Source: Candidatus Woesearchaeota archaeon (lineage in GTDB: Archaea; Nanobdellota; Nanobdellia; Woesearchaeales; UBA10216). From it: 54,452 nucleotides of DNA. The position numbers were made by a program, and so were the translations under genes. Numbering within the stretch: the first letter of the stretch is position 1; each line of letters opens with the position of its first letter. Location: positions 1 through 54,452 of the forward strand of contig JACPCV010000004.1 of the NCBI GenBank assembly GCA_016184345.1, read 5' to 3'. The notes beneath the pieces are model-generated. The model saw nothing but the letters and a program-made list of their open reading frames with translations. It did not search any database and was not told the origin of the DNA. This document shows, piece by piece, positions 33,548 to 41,114 of this stretch.

Positions 33548-33766
33548 ATGGCTGAAGCGACTGCTAAGGTTAAAGATTGGGGAAATTCATTGGGTGTCCT
33601 ACTGCCAAGACAATTCGTAAAAGAAGCGGGCATTGAGGTAGGTGATGAAGTAGTGATTAGCAAAAAAAAGGCAAACCTGAAGCCACTGTTCGGCATCCTC
33701 AGCGGGACAAACAGGTCAGCACAAGAACTCAAGGATGAAATGAGGAAGAGCTGGGAGCACGCCTGA
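33548..33766 (+). CDS. vapB: AbrB-type antitoxin (VapB)
   Basis: 72 aa. TAKVKDWGNSLGVLLPRQFV and EVGDEVVISKKK form the AbrB domain, then a Lys/Glu tail. Different subtype from the pair just before it. TTAAATAT at about 33501-33508 lies between CTTAA and TTAAG arms. Confidence 0.85.
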   Translation: MAEATAKVKDWGNSLGVLLPRQFVKEAGIEVGDEVVISKKKANLKPLFGILSGTNRSAQELKDEMRKSWEHA

Positions 33767-33768
33767 CG

Positions 33769-34155
33769 ATGACAAAGTATTTCTTCGACAGTTATGCCCT
33801 TGTGGAGTATTTCAAAGGAAATCCCGAAATGGCTGAGCTAATTGAAAATAACGAGGGAGTCTTAACCTTACTTAACGTGCTTGAGGTAGCGTACATAATA
33901 AGCCGTGACTTCAAGCCTGAGCTAGGCAGGAAAGTGATTAAACAGTTAAACGACTTGCTTGTGATACCAACAAGCAAAGATGTTGAGGAAACAGTTATGT
34001 TCAGACTGCAAAGCCGTAAACTTGACTTATCCTATGCTGACGCACTAGGGTACACCTATGCGAAGCGGCGCAACATTTTGTTCTTGACAGGAGACGGCGC
34101 TTTCGAAGGAATGCAGAATGTTGAGTTCGTCGGCAAAAGCAAAGCAGGGCAATAA
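33769..34155 (+). CDS. vapC: PIN-domain toxin VapC
   Basis: 128 aa. PIN motifs FFDSYALVEYFKGN, NVLEVAYII, LSYADALGYTYAK and LTGDGAFEG. Two nt after its antitoxin. More AT-rich than the preceding pair, so probably an independent acquisition. Confidence 0.86.
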   Translation: MTKYFFDSYALVEYFKGNPEMAELIENNEGVLTLLNVLEVAYIISRDFKPELGRKVIKQLNDLLVIPTSKDVEETVMFRLQSRKLDLSYADALGYTYAKRRNILFLTGDGAFEGMQNVEFVGKSKAGQ

Positions 34156-34207
34156 ACCAAGCGGCGCAACATTTTTAAAGGAGCTGCCTTTCCGGATTTA
34201 AAATAAA

Positions 34208-34753
34208 ATGGCAGAAACAAAACAAGCTGAAGAACACAAAATTGAGCCAAAGGCTGCACCGTCAGAGCAGCAGCTTAACTCCTTATCAGTTGATGCCAGC
34301 CAGCTCATAGAGCTGATGGCAAAAGAGCTGCGCAGCATCCCACAGATAAAGCCGCCAGCATGGGCGCCTTTCGTCAAGACCGGTGCGCACAAGGAAAGGC
34401 CACCTTCCCGGAATGACTGGTGGTATGTCAGGGCAGCAGCCGTGCTGAGGACAGTGGCAAGGCTTGGGCCTGTTGGCACTTCAAAGCTGCGGACAAAGTT
34501 CGGCGGAAAGCACAGCAGGGGCTTCAAGTCAGAGAGGTTTGCAAGAGGCTCCGGCAGCATAATCCGGAAGGCAATGCAGCAGCTTGAAAAGGCAGGGCTC
34601 ATCAGGCAGGCGGCAAAAGGAGTCCACAAAGGCAGGGTAATCACGGAGAAGGCATCAGCAATGATGAGCTCCATCGCGCTTAAGGTGAAGGCAGCACCGG
34701 CAAAATCAAGAACTGCCATGCCAGAGGCAAAGGAGCCGAAAGCCGCCAAGTAA
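34208..34753 (+). CDS. rps19e: ribosomal protein S19e (eS19)
   Basis: 181 aa. The eS19 winged-helix fold runs from about residue 28 (DASQLIELMAKELRS) through PPAWAPFVKTGAHKERPP, DWWYVRAAAVLRTV and GSIIRKAMQQLEKAGLI. The N-terminal 27 residues and C-terminal Ala/Lys tail (about 25 aa) are extensions. Small-subunit assembly protein. Its stop is followed at once by the regulatory inverted repeat of the next operon. Confidence 0.94.
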   Translation: MAETKQAEEHKIEPKAAPSEQQLNSLSVDASQLIELMAKELRSIPQIKPPAWAPFVKTGAHKERPPSRNDWWYVRAAAVLRTVARLGPVGTSKLRTKFGGKHSRGFKSERFARGSGSIIRKAMQQLEKAGLIRQAAKGVHKGRVITEKASAMMSSIALKVKAAPAKSRTAMPEAKEPKAAK

Positions 34754-34754
34754 A

Positions 34755-34791
34755 GACAACTTTGATTGTCTATAAATATGTCAAAGTTGTC
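34755..34791 (+). promoter_or_regulatory. 11-bp inverted repeat with TATA box in the loop
   Basis: GACAACTTTGA (34755-34765) and TCAAAGTTGTC (34781-34791) are perfect complements; the 15-base spacer holds TATAAATA (34771-34778). A repressor bound to this site would block TBP, or a hairpin in readthrough RNA from S19e could form. Drives the PDCD5-L39e-L31e unit. Confidence 0.65.
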
Positions 34792-34798
34792 TAAGAGA

Positions 34799-34838
34799 AT
34801 GCCAGCTATGAGTTGGCATCCCTCAGCGATACGCTGAG
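34799..34838. repeat. double hairpin at start of PDCD5 operon leader
   Basis: ATGCCA-gctatgagt-TGGCAT, two bases, CTCAGCG-ata-CGCTGAG. It begins where transcription from the TATA box at 34771 is expected to start, as in the prs leader. Confidence 0.6.
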
Positions 34839-34861
34839 AGAACTTTGAACAACAGTTAAAT

Positions 34862-35245
34862 ATGAGTGATTATTCAAAGTTCTCTAAAATGGACAGCGAG
34901 CTTGATCAGCTTAAGAAAAAACGCATGGAACAACTGAAGCAGGCATATGCTGAACAACTTCAGAGCCGGAGCGCAGAGAAACAGGCAGAAGCTGAGATGG
35001 CCCGGCAGCTTGAGGCTGTTGAGGAAGCCGTGAAGGCGCACCTTACCAGAGAAGCCCTGCAAAGGTACGGCACACTCAAACTGGCCCACCCTGAAACTGC
35101 AACCCAGCTCATCATGGCAGTTGCGCAGGCAATAGAAGCAGGCAGGCTCAAAGGCATGCTGGGAGACGGGCAGCTCAAAGAAGCGCTCCAGCAGCTTTCA
35201 CGATTAACAAACAAAGGCAAGGAAGGCAGGATAACAAGGGTTTAA
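34862..35245 (+). CDS. PDCD5-like DNA-binding protein
   Basis: 127 aa. N-terminal Lys/Glu/Gln-rich helix followed by the PDCD5 three-helix bundle (HLTREALQRYGTLKLAHPET, AQAIEAGRLKGMLGDGQLKE) and a basic tail. Archaeal members bind nucleic acid; role unclear. Directly upstream of L39e, the usual archaeal order. Confidence 0.9.
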   Translation: MSDYSKFSKMDSELDQLKKKRMEQLKQAYAEQLQSRSAEKQAEAEMARQLEAVEEAVKAHLTREALQRYGTLKLAHPETATQLIMAVAQAIEAGRLKGMLGDGQLKEALQQLSRLTNKGKEGRITRV

Positions 35246-35246
35246 A

Positions 35247-35420
35247 ATGGCAAGGTACAAGCACCCAAGCAGGAAGCAGAGGCTGGTCAAGAAGGGAGAC
35301 CAGACCAAGTGGGCGCCTTTCTGGACAGTCCCGAGGATATACGGCAAAGGCAGAAGGATACACCCAGGCAGGCACACGGCTGTGAAAAGGCACTGGCGAA
35401 GAACCAAGCTGAAGGCGTAA
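35247..35420 (+). CDS. rpl39e: ribosomal protein L39e (eL39)
   Basis: 57 aa, very basic. Ends with the diagnostic RHTAVKRHWRRTKLKA; the middle has TKWAPFWTVPR. Lines the peptide exit tunnel. The start lies one nt after the PDCD5 stop. Found by reading the gap. Confidence 0.94.
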   Translation: MARYKHPSRKQRLVKKGDQTKWAPFWTVPRIYGKGRRIHPGRHTAVKRHWRRTKLKA

Positions 35421-35424
35421 CAAC

Positions 35425-35820
35425 ATGGCAACGGTAGAACGAACACTCACGATAAACGTCAGGCATGCCGTGATAAAAGTTCCGGCATACAGGCGGGCAA
35501 AGAAGGCAGTCACAGCTGTGAGGGAATTCCTGCAGCAGCACATGAAATCAGAGAACGTCAAGCTGGGAAAATACCTCAACCTGAAGCTTTGGGAGCACGG
35601 CATAAAGAACCCCGCAATGAGGGTAACGGTAGTTGCAAAGAAAGACGACAAGGGCGTTGTCACGGCAGAGCTGCCAAACATACTGGTAAAGAAGCAGAGA
35701 CCAGTGAAAGTTAAAGGCAAGAGGGCCGAGACGCCAAAAGCAGTTAAAGGAAAGGCAGAAACAACCACGCCTACTGCTGCCGCAGCCACCCCAGCTGCAA
35801 CAACTGCCAAAACGGCTTAG
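35425..35820 (+). CDS. rpl31e: ribosomal protein L31e (eL31)
   Basis: 131 aa. The eL31 domain covers residues 1-88 (ERTLTINVRHAVIKVPAYRR, KYLNLKLWEHGIKNPAMRV). An Ala/Thr/Lys/Pro-rich tail of about 40 residues is an unusual extension. Large-subunit protein near the tunnel exit. Four nt after L39e. Confidence 0.94.
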   Translation: MATVERTLTINVRHAVIKVPAYRRAKKAVTAVREFLQQHMKSENVKLGKYLNLKLWEHGIKNPAMRVTVVAKKDDKGVVTAELPNILVKKQRPVKVKGKRAETPKAVKGKAETTTPTAAAATPAATTAKTA

Positions 35821-35880
35821 TCTTAATTCTAGAAAGTTTTTTATTACATATAGGAAAGAAAGTATTTTACAGGCTGCAAG

Positions 35881-37032
35881 ATGAAACAAACTAAAAAAGA
35901 GGTGATAAGCGCGATAATCGCTGCTGCCAAAGAGCTGCTGCGAAAAAACCGCAGGACAGTAGCAGGACATACATTCACAATCCCTTCTCCGTACGAGTAC
36001 AGGCACCAGTGGCTGTGGGACAGCTGCTTCCACTCAATAGTGCTGAGGCACTTTGACACGGCAGCAGCTGAAGCAGAAATCAAAAGCCTCGTAGCCTCAC
36101 AGTGCAAAAACGGGATGATTCCCCACGAAAGCAAGTTCAACATCCTCGGGAAGATGCTGCCAATAACAAGCAGGATAACCCAACCAGCTTTCATAGCAAG
36201 GGCAGCGCTTGAGGTGTACGAAAAAAGCCGCAACAAACAGTTTTTAGCCAACATCTTTCCGCGGCTGCAACAGTACCACAACTGGCTTGAGAAGCAGCGG
36301 GAGGTAAACGGCGTGCTTAAGGTCGTTGACTGCAACGAAAGCGGCGAAGACAACTCTCTGCCGTGGGACGACGAGTATGCTGTGCCCGTACACAAGACAT
36401 ACCTCCGATGGTTCCCAACCTACGTTCCCTTTTTCCCACAGCTTGCAGCACTTAGAAGCGTCACAGCAACATCGGTGTATGCCGATGCTCTGGAATGCAT
36501 GTCTGAAATTGCGCGGGTTTTGGGAGAGGGCAGACTGAGAAGCGGCTACGGCAGCAAAAGAAAAGCAGTGATTGCCGCCATGGCAAAAGTTTTCAGGCAG
36601 GAAGACGGCCTTTACTACAGCCTCACCCACAGCAACAAGCCAATACGTTACAAAACGCACTCAATATTTTCACCCTTATTCGCGGCTGCCATGACCAAAG
36701 CAGAAGCCAAAAAACTTGTGAATGAGCACCTGCTTAACGAAAAGGAGTTCTGGACATCATTCCTTATTCCAACAGTTGCAGCTAATGAGCCGAAGTTCAA
36801 CCCGAAAGGGTACTGGCGCGGCCCAACATGGGTAAACATAAACTGGATGCTGCACCGGGGGCTGCTAAGGTATGGGTTCAGGGCTGTCGCTGATGAGCTG
36901 CTGCAGAAAACAATTGCCGTCATCAGGAAGAGCGGCTTCCGCGAGTACTACAATCCCCTTACCGGAGACGGCCTGGGAGCAAGGCAGTTCGGCTGGAGCA
37001 CGCTCATTGCCGACATGATTCTGGAAAAGTAG
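35881..37032 (+). CDS. glycoside hydrolase, GH63-like (alpha/alpha)6 barrel
   Basis: 383 aa, no signal peptide. YRHQWLWDSCFHSIVLRHFD, CKNGMIPHESKF, YWRGPTWVNINWMLHRGL and FREYYNPLTGDGLGARQFGW are motifs of GH63/GH37-type enzymes, including archaeal and bacterial trehalase- or mannosylglycerate-hydrolase-like proteins. Substrate cannot be read. A TTTATTAC stretch upstream is the likely promoter. Confidence 0.8.
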   Translation: MKQTKKEVISAIIAAAKELLRKNRRTVAGHTFTIPSPYEYRHQWLWDSCFHSIVLRHFDTAAAEAEIKSLVASQCKNGMIPHESKFNILGKMLPITSRITQPAFIARAALEVYEKSRNKQFLANIFPRLQQYHNWLEKQREVNGVLKVVDCNESGEDNSLPWDDEYAVPVHKTYLRWFPTYVPFFPQLAALRSVTATSVYADALECMSEIARVLGEGRLRSGYGSKRKAVIAAMAKVFRQEDGLYYSLTHSNKPIRYKTHSIFSPLFAAAMTKAEAKKLVNEHLLNEKEFWTSFLIPTVAANEPKFNPKGYWRGPTWVNINWMLHRGLLRYGFRAVADELLQKTIAVIRKSGFREYYNPLTGDGLGARQFGWSTLIADMILEK

Positions 37033-37181
37033 TAATGCTTTATATAGAGGGGCTTATTTTCGCTATTGTAGCGCATAAAAAAAGGCTTTACCGGAAGCCC
37101 TTTGCAGCGGCAGAGAACAAAGCAAGCCGGCCGTAAAAAGCTATGTTCTCAGATTTATTTGAATAGGTGAGGAAGATAAAA

Positions 37182-38552
37182 ATGAAGATTGAAGACTTAA
37201 ATTTGAACCCTGCACTGCTAAAGGCAGTAAAGGGCATGGGATTTGTTGAGGCAACTCCAATACAGGAAAAGGGCATCCCAGAAATCAGGGCAGGCAAGGA
37301 TGTCGTAGGCCAGTCAAGCACAGGCTCAGGAAAAACAGCAGCTTTCGCGCTGCCGATACTTGAGAAGATACAGCCAGGACAGGGGCTCCAGGCGCTTATC
37401 CTTACTCCCACGAGGGAGCTTTGCGTACAGGTAACAGATGCCGTAACTGAGTTCGGGAGATACCTGCACATAAGGGCAGTCAGCGTTTACGGCGGAGTCG
37501 GCATTGAGCCGCAGATACGGGCAATCAGGACAGCAGACATCATGGCAGGAACACCAGGAAGGATACTTGACCACCTTGAAAGGCGCACAATCAGCTTTGA
37601 CAAGGTAAAGTTCCTCGTAATAGACGAGGCGGACAAGATGTTTGAGATGGGATTCATTGACGATGTTGAAAGGATAGTCAGCCGCGTCCCAAAGGAAAGG
37701 CAGACCATGCTCTTCAGCGCAACAATGTCAGCCGATGTACACGGCATAGTCAGGAAGCACCTGCGCTCGCCCGTAACAATCAAAGGCGAAATATACGTTG
37801 ACAAGAGCCTCCTCAAGCAGGTCTACTATGACATAAAGGCGTTCGAGAAATTCTCACTGCTTGTGCACCTGCTCAGGAACAAGACATCAGGGCTTGCACT
37901 CATATTCTGCGCAACCCGAAGAGAGGTTGACACTCTGGCCAAAAACCTCAAAATGCAGGGCTTAAAGGCAATGGCAATCCACGGAGGCCTGACACAGAAC
38001 CGAAGACTGTACGCGCTCGACTCGCTCAAGAAAGGGCACATCAGCGTGCTTGTTGCTACTGATGTTGCAGCGCGAGGGCTTGACATTCGCGATGTCAGCC
38101 ATGTCTACAATTATGATGTTCCGAAAACATCCGAAGAATACGTACACCGCATTGGCAGGACCGCAAGAGCCGGAGACAAGGGCGATGCTGTGACGCTGCT
38201 CACCGAGAGGGACTACGAAAACTTCAGCAACGTGTTAAGGGACCACACGCTTGACATAAGAAAGGCAGACCAGCCGCAGTTCGAAAAAGTCAGCTTCGTA
38301 AGGGTACAGCGAGAGTTCGGAGGCGAAAGAAGGCCGCAGCGCGGCTACGGAAGGGGAGGATACGGGGAATCACGCGGACGTGGCGGCTACGGCGAGCGCT
38401 CATCCTCATACGGCCAAGGCAGGGACAGCCGCAGCAACTATAGCCGGAACAGCAGCCCAAGTGGCGAAAGGCGGCCTTACAGGGGAGGAAGCCGCAGCCC
38501 AGGCAGCCACCACGGCGGGCAGGGCAGGGGAAGGTACAACATCAACGTGTAG
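37182..38552 (+). CDS. DEAD-box RNA helicase with RGG tail
   Basis: 456 aa. Q motif GFVEATPIQEKGIP, Walker A STGSGKT (46-52), PTRELCVQ, DEAD in VIDEADKMFEMGF, SAT in LFSATMS, and YVHRIGRTARAG. The last 80 residues are Arg/Gly/Tyr-rich (RGYGRGGYGESRGRGGYGE), an RNA-binding tail as in cold-shock DEAD helicases. ATG at 37182 was chosen because AGGTGAGG lies upstream; the longer GTG start contains that site. Confidence 0.93.
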   Translation: MKIEDLNLNPALLKAVKGMGFVEATPIQEKGIPEIRAGKDVVGQSSTGSGKTAAFALPILEKIQPGQGLQALILTPTRELCVQVTDAVTEFGRYLHIRAVSVYGGVGIEPQIRAIRTADIMAGTPGRILDHLERRTISFDKVKFLVIDEADKMFEMGFIDDVERIVSRVPKERQTMLFSATMSADVHGIVRKHLRSPVTIKGEIYVDKSLLKQVYYDIKAFEKFSLLVHLLRNKTSGLALIFCATRREVDTLAKNLKMQGLKAMAIHGGLTQNRRLYALDSLKKGHISVLVATDVAARGLDIRDVSHVYNYDVPKTSEEYVHRIGRTARAGDKGDAVTLLTERDYENFSNVLRDHTLDIRKADQPQFEKVSFVRVQREFGGERRPQRGYGRGGYGESRGRGGYGERSSSYGQGRDSRSNYSRNSSPSGERRPYRGGSRSPGSHHGGQGRGRYNINV

Positions 38553-38641
38553 ATGCGTTTTATAGCAAAGTTCTTTAATGGCTTGTTAATCCTGCAGCAG
38601 CTATGGAAAAACTCACGCTGAGGATGCGTGGAGGTGATTCA

Positions 38642-39661
38642 GTGAACGAAAATCTTTTACCTTTTGAAAAGGAGAAAAGAAGCGTACTTGTCAAGCGAAA
38701 AGACGCTATAACGTCCGACAAGCACGGCTGCAGGCCTGAAGACAGGAAAACAGAGGACCTCATCAACTACGGCATAATAAACCTTGAAAAGCAAGCCGGA
38801 CCAACGTCACACCAGGTGACTTCCTATGCTAGGGACATACTGCACGTAAAGAAAGCCGGTCACTCTGGGACTCTAGAGTAAAAAATTCAGAGAAATCCCA
38901 ACGTGACAGGAATCCTTCCAATAGCAATAGGAAGGGCAACCCGCATTGTCCAGCTTCTGCTAACCGCAGGAAAGGAATACGTCTGCCTGATGCACCTGCA
39001 CAAGAACATTGACGAGAAAAGGCTGCGCGAGGTCTGCGCCGAGTTTACCGGCAAGATAAAACAGCTTCCCCCTGTAAGAAGCTCTGTCAAAAGGCAGCTT
39101 CGCGAAAGGACAGTGTATTATTTTGAAATAATTGAGATTAACGGAAAAGACGTGCTGTTCAGGGCAGGAACACAGGCCGGCACATACATAAGAAAGCTCG
39201 TTTCAGATATTGGCATAAAGCTTGGCGGGGCGCACATGGTCGAACTCAGAAGGACAAAGGCAGGGCCTTTCAGCGAGGATGACGGAACCCTTGCGACTTT
39301 GCACGACCTTGCAGACGCCTGGCATTACTACAAAAGCGAAGGCAATGATAAGTACATCAGGCACGTAATACAGCCTGTAGAAAGGGCTGTAGCCCACATC
39401 CCGAAAATCTGGATAACTGACTCTGCTGTGGAAAGCCTCTGCCACGGCGCCCCACTCCACATGCCAGGAGTTGCAAAGCTTGAAAGCGGCATCAGCAAAG
39501 GCGACACGGTTGCAATAATGACCCTGAAAGACGAGATTGTTGCATACGGCAAGGCAGCGGACAGCTCAGAAAAAATACTGAAGGACGAGAAAGGCCTAGC
39601 TGCCAAGGCAGAAGCCGTGTTCATGAAGGAAGGGACATATCCGCGCCCTAATCCACGGTAA
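38642..39661 (+). CDS. cbf5: tRNA/rRNA pseudouridine synthase Cbf5, with BHB intron
   Basis: Spliced product of 333 aa, normal for archaeal Cbf5. Catalyses RNA-guided pseudouridylation with Nop10, Gar1 and L7Ae, and acts on tRNA U55. The GTG at 38642 follows GGAGGTGA. The TruB domain starts with GIINLEKQAGPTSHQVT; a PUA domain is C-terminal (IWITDSAVESLCHGAPLHMP). An in-frame TAA at 38879 would stop translation after GHSGTLE, exactly at the catalytic Asp. Removing 38877-38894 gives GHSGTLDPNVTGILPIAIG, the family motif, with Asp at residue 79. So it is an intron-bearing gene rather than a simple pseudogene. Confidence 0.88.
38877..38894 (+). other. 18-nt pre-mRNA intron with bulge-helix-bulge motif
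   Basis: Outer helix TGGGA (38866-38870)/TCCCA (38896-38900); central 4-bp helix CTCT (38871-38874)/AGAG (38889-38892); 3-nt bulges AGA (38875-38877) and AAA (38893-38895). Standard cuts after the second base of each bulge remove 18 nt and join CTCTAG to ATCCC, restoring codons CTA GAT CCC. The inner helix is weak (G-C, A-T). Confidence 0.82.
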
Positions 39662-39702
39662 ACAAGCCGCTGCTGCTGTCAACCTCGAATACTTGTTATT
39701 TG

Positions 39703-40482
39703 TTATGCCTTTACTTTCCTAATCATTAGCCCACTTGTCAGGGGGGTTATTTTTACAGTTGAGCCCTTACTCAACTTCATATGGCTGGCCAGCTCTTGAG
39801 GGATTGTCACCGCTAAACTCCTGCCTGTAACTGTTATTTTTCTCTGGAATCCGAAAGTGCTTTCAATCAGTGCCTTTGTCCTTTGTTCTGTGTCAGCTGC
39901 TTGCTCTTCTGTGAAAAAGATGTTGCCGCATCCCGGACACTTGTAAGCCGGCACATTGCTTAGGGAATGGCCTTCCACATACTCGTAAGTTTGAAGGAGT
40001 ACCTTATTCATCTCCAAGTCACACTTTGCACAGTAAATAACGCCTTCCTTCATTTTAGTTGCCATTTTTTCCTCCTGACCGTGTAGCAAGTTACCACCCT
40101 TGTTTCTTCCTTTCTTAATGTGTATATCACAACTATCTCCGCTGCTGCTGTCAACCTTAAACAATCCAAGGCGAGCACCGGCATCAAGCCACGCGTGGGC
40201 ATAGCTCGCAGCTGCCAAAGCTGTGAGGAGGTCGCCTTTCTCTGCGAAGTGCCTTGAGTCGCTCAGGTAGTTTTTTGCCATCTGGAGAAAGTCAACAGCG
40301 GACTTGTAATTTTTGGAGTTTTTGTCTGAGGCTGCTATCTTGACAAGGGTAAGGGCTTTTTCGGTCATTGACCAGTACTTGCTCAGCTTCTGCTCTGCAG
40401 CGATTTCAAAGAAACCCTTTTTTTCTTCGTGTTCACGCACAAAAGGTTTCATACCTTTATCTATGCCGAATAAACGTTTCAT
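39703..40482 (-). CDS. DUF357 domain fused to YgiT-type zinc finger and AbrB domain
   Basis: 259 aa. Residues about 30-110 are a DUF357-like helical domain (YLSDSRHFAEKGDLLTALAA, YAHAWLDAGARLGLF). Residues about 140-190 are a YgiT/MqsA-type zinc finger (YCAKCDLEM...CPGCGNIFFTEEQA), and 210-259 an AbrB hairpin (KITVTGRSLAVTIPQELASH). An internal AGGAGG five nt before the ATG at 40065 would yield the zinc finger-AbrB part alone (120 aa). It may therefore be two genes in one frame, the second an MqsA-like regulator. Confidence 0.72.
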   Translation of the reverse strand: MKRLFGIDKGMKPFVREHEEKKGFFEIAAEQKLSKYWSMTEKALTLVKIAASDKNSKNYKSAVDFLQMAKNYLSDSRHFAEKGDLLTALAAASYAHAWLDAGARLGLFKVDSSSGDSCDIHIKKGRNKGGNLLHGQEEKMATKMKEGVIYCAKCDLEMNKVLLQTYEYVEGHSLSNVPAYKCPGCGNIFFTEEQAADTEQRTKALIESTFGFQRKITVTGRSLAVTIPQELASHMKLSKGSTVKITPLTSGLMIRKVKA

Positions 40483-40541
40483 AATTCAAACACCAAAATA
40501 TGCTTTAATTTAAAGCTTTGCTACCTGGTTTGAATATCACT

Positions 40542-40787
40542 TCACACAAACTCAGGCGGCCGCTGTTTCTTTGCAACAATCGTGAGTTGCATGTCAAACT
40601 GCCTGTTGTAGAAGACGACTTTCCTCCGGAATTCCGACTGCTTGCCTACCTTAACAAGCTCAAAGCCGTATTTGGAAACCATCTCAAACAGCTCGGGCTT
40701 CAAATCCCCCACAAGCTTATGGAAATCTTCCCTGAAGACATCGAAGTCGAGGATGCTGCGGTTGACAAGGATGAACTTCTTTTTCAT
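40542..40787 (-). CDS. small conserved-looking hypothetical protein
   Basis: 81 aa, starting MKKKFILVNRSILDFDVFRE with a charged alpha/beta composition (RRKVVFYNRQFDMQLTIVAK). No Cys, no membrane segment. Upstream TATA box: minus-strand TTTAAACTT at about 40801-40807. Same strand as, and about 60 nt before, the DUF357 fusion gene. Family not recognised. Confidence 0.55.
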   Translation of the reverse strand: MKKKFILVNRSILDFDVFREDFHKLVGDLKPELFEMVSKYGFELVKVGKQSEFRRKVVFYNRQFDMQLTIVAKKQRPPEFV

Positions 40788-40833
40788 GCTTGCTCACCAA
40801 AAGTTTAAATAAAACAAATCCAATGCATCTGAT

Positions 40834-40866
40834 ACTTGACTAGGGTGGGTTTGGCGTAAACAACGC
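40834..40866 (-). pseudogene. partial tRNA-like duplication downstream of tRNA
   Basis: On the minus strand GGCGTTGTTTACGCC is followed by CACCCTAGTCAAGT. The latter 14 nt are identical to the anticodon-arm segment of the tRNA at 40879-40952, and GGCGT-GT-TAC matches its 5' part. It looks like a degenerate 5' half of that tRNA placed just after its 3' end. Confidence 0.5.
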
Positions 40867-40878
40867 CACGCATTCGTG

Positions 40879-40952
40879 AGCCGACGAGGGGAATTGAACC
40901 CCTCCCTCTCACTTGACTAGGGTGAGCGTGCACACCAGTACACTACGCCGGC
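40879..40952 (-). tRNA. tRNA with 9-nt anticodon loop (Asp GUC or Thr AGU)
   Basis: 74 nt. Acceptor GCCGGCG/CGTCGGC (one G-U), D stem GTGT/GCAC, anticodon stem CTCAC/GTGAG, T arm AGGGG-TTCAATT-CCCCT, base 73 T. The loop CCTAGTCAA has nine bases. Counting from the 3' side gives GTC (Asp) followed by A37; counting from the only T33-like base gives AGT (Thr). U73 favours archaeal tRNA-Thr, the purine 37 favours Asp. Identity left open. Confidence 0.75.
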
Positions 40953-41114
40953 TTTTCACTTGCCAGACTTCTGAGAAAAAACTTGCTTATAAGCTGTAGC
41001 CGGGCATCTGTCCACTGTCCAGTGCCATTCTCAAAAAGGCTGTGGTGCCAGAATTCGGGCTCTACAGGCGCTGCAAAGCCATTGCGCAAAGTTTCCGGAA
41101 ATGTCCAGTGGTTC

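Noticed and set aside
34198..34749. Long minus-strand frame opposite S19e
   Set aside because: Shadow of the ribosomal protein gene; no homology or start signal.
36464..36487. CATCGG...CCGATG hairpin in the GH63-like gene as another palindromic element
   Set aside because: Only a 6-bp stem, no second hairpin and no CCCAA/TTGGG frame; compatible with chance in a coding region.
38642..38881. cbf5 as a plain nonsense pseudogene
   Set aside because: The interruption is exactly 18 nt, in frame, at a perfect BHB motif, and removal restores the family motif; the rest of the gene shows no decay.
40834..40866. A second complete tRNA
   Set aside because: Only a 5'-half-like segment exists; no T arm or acceptor partner follows.
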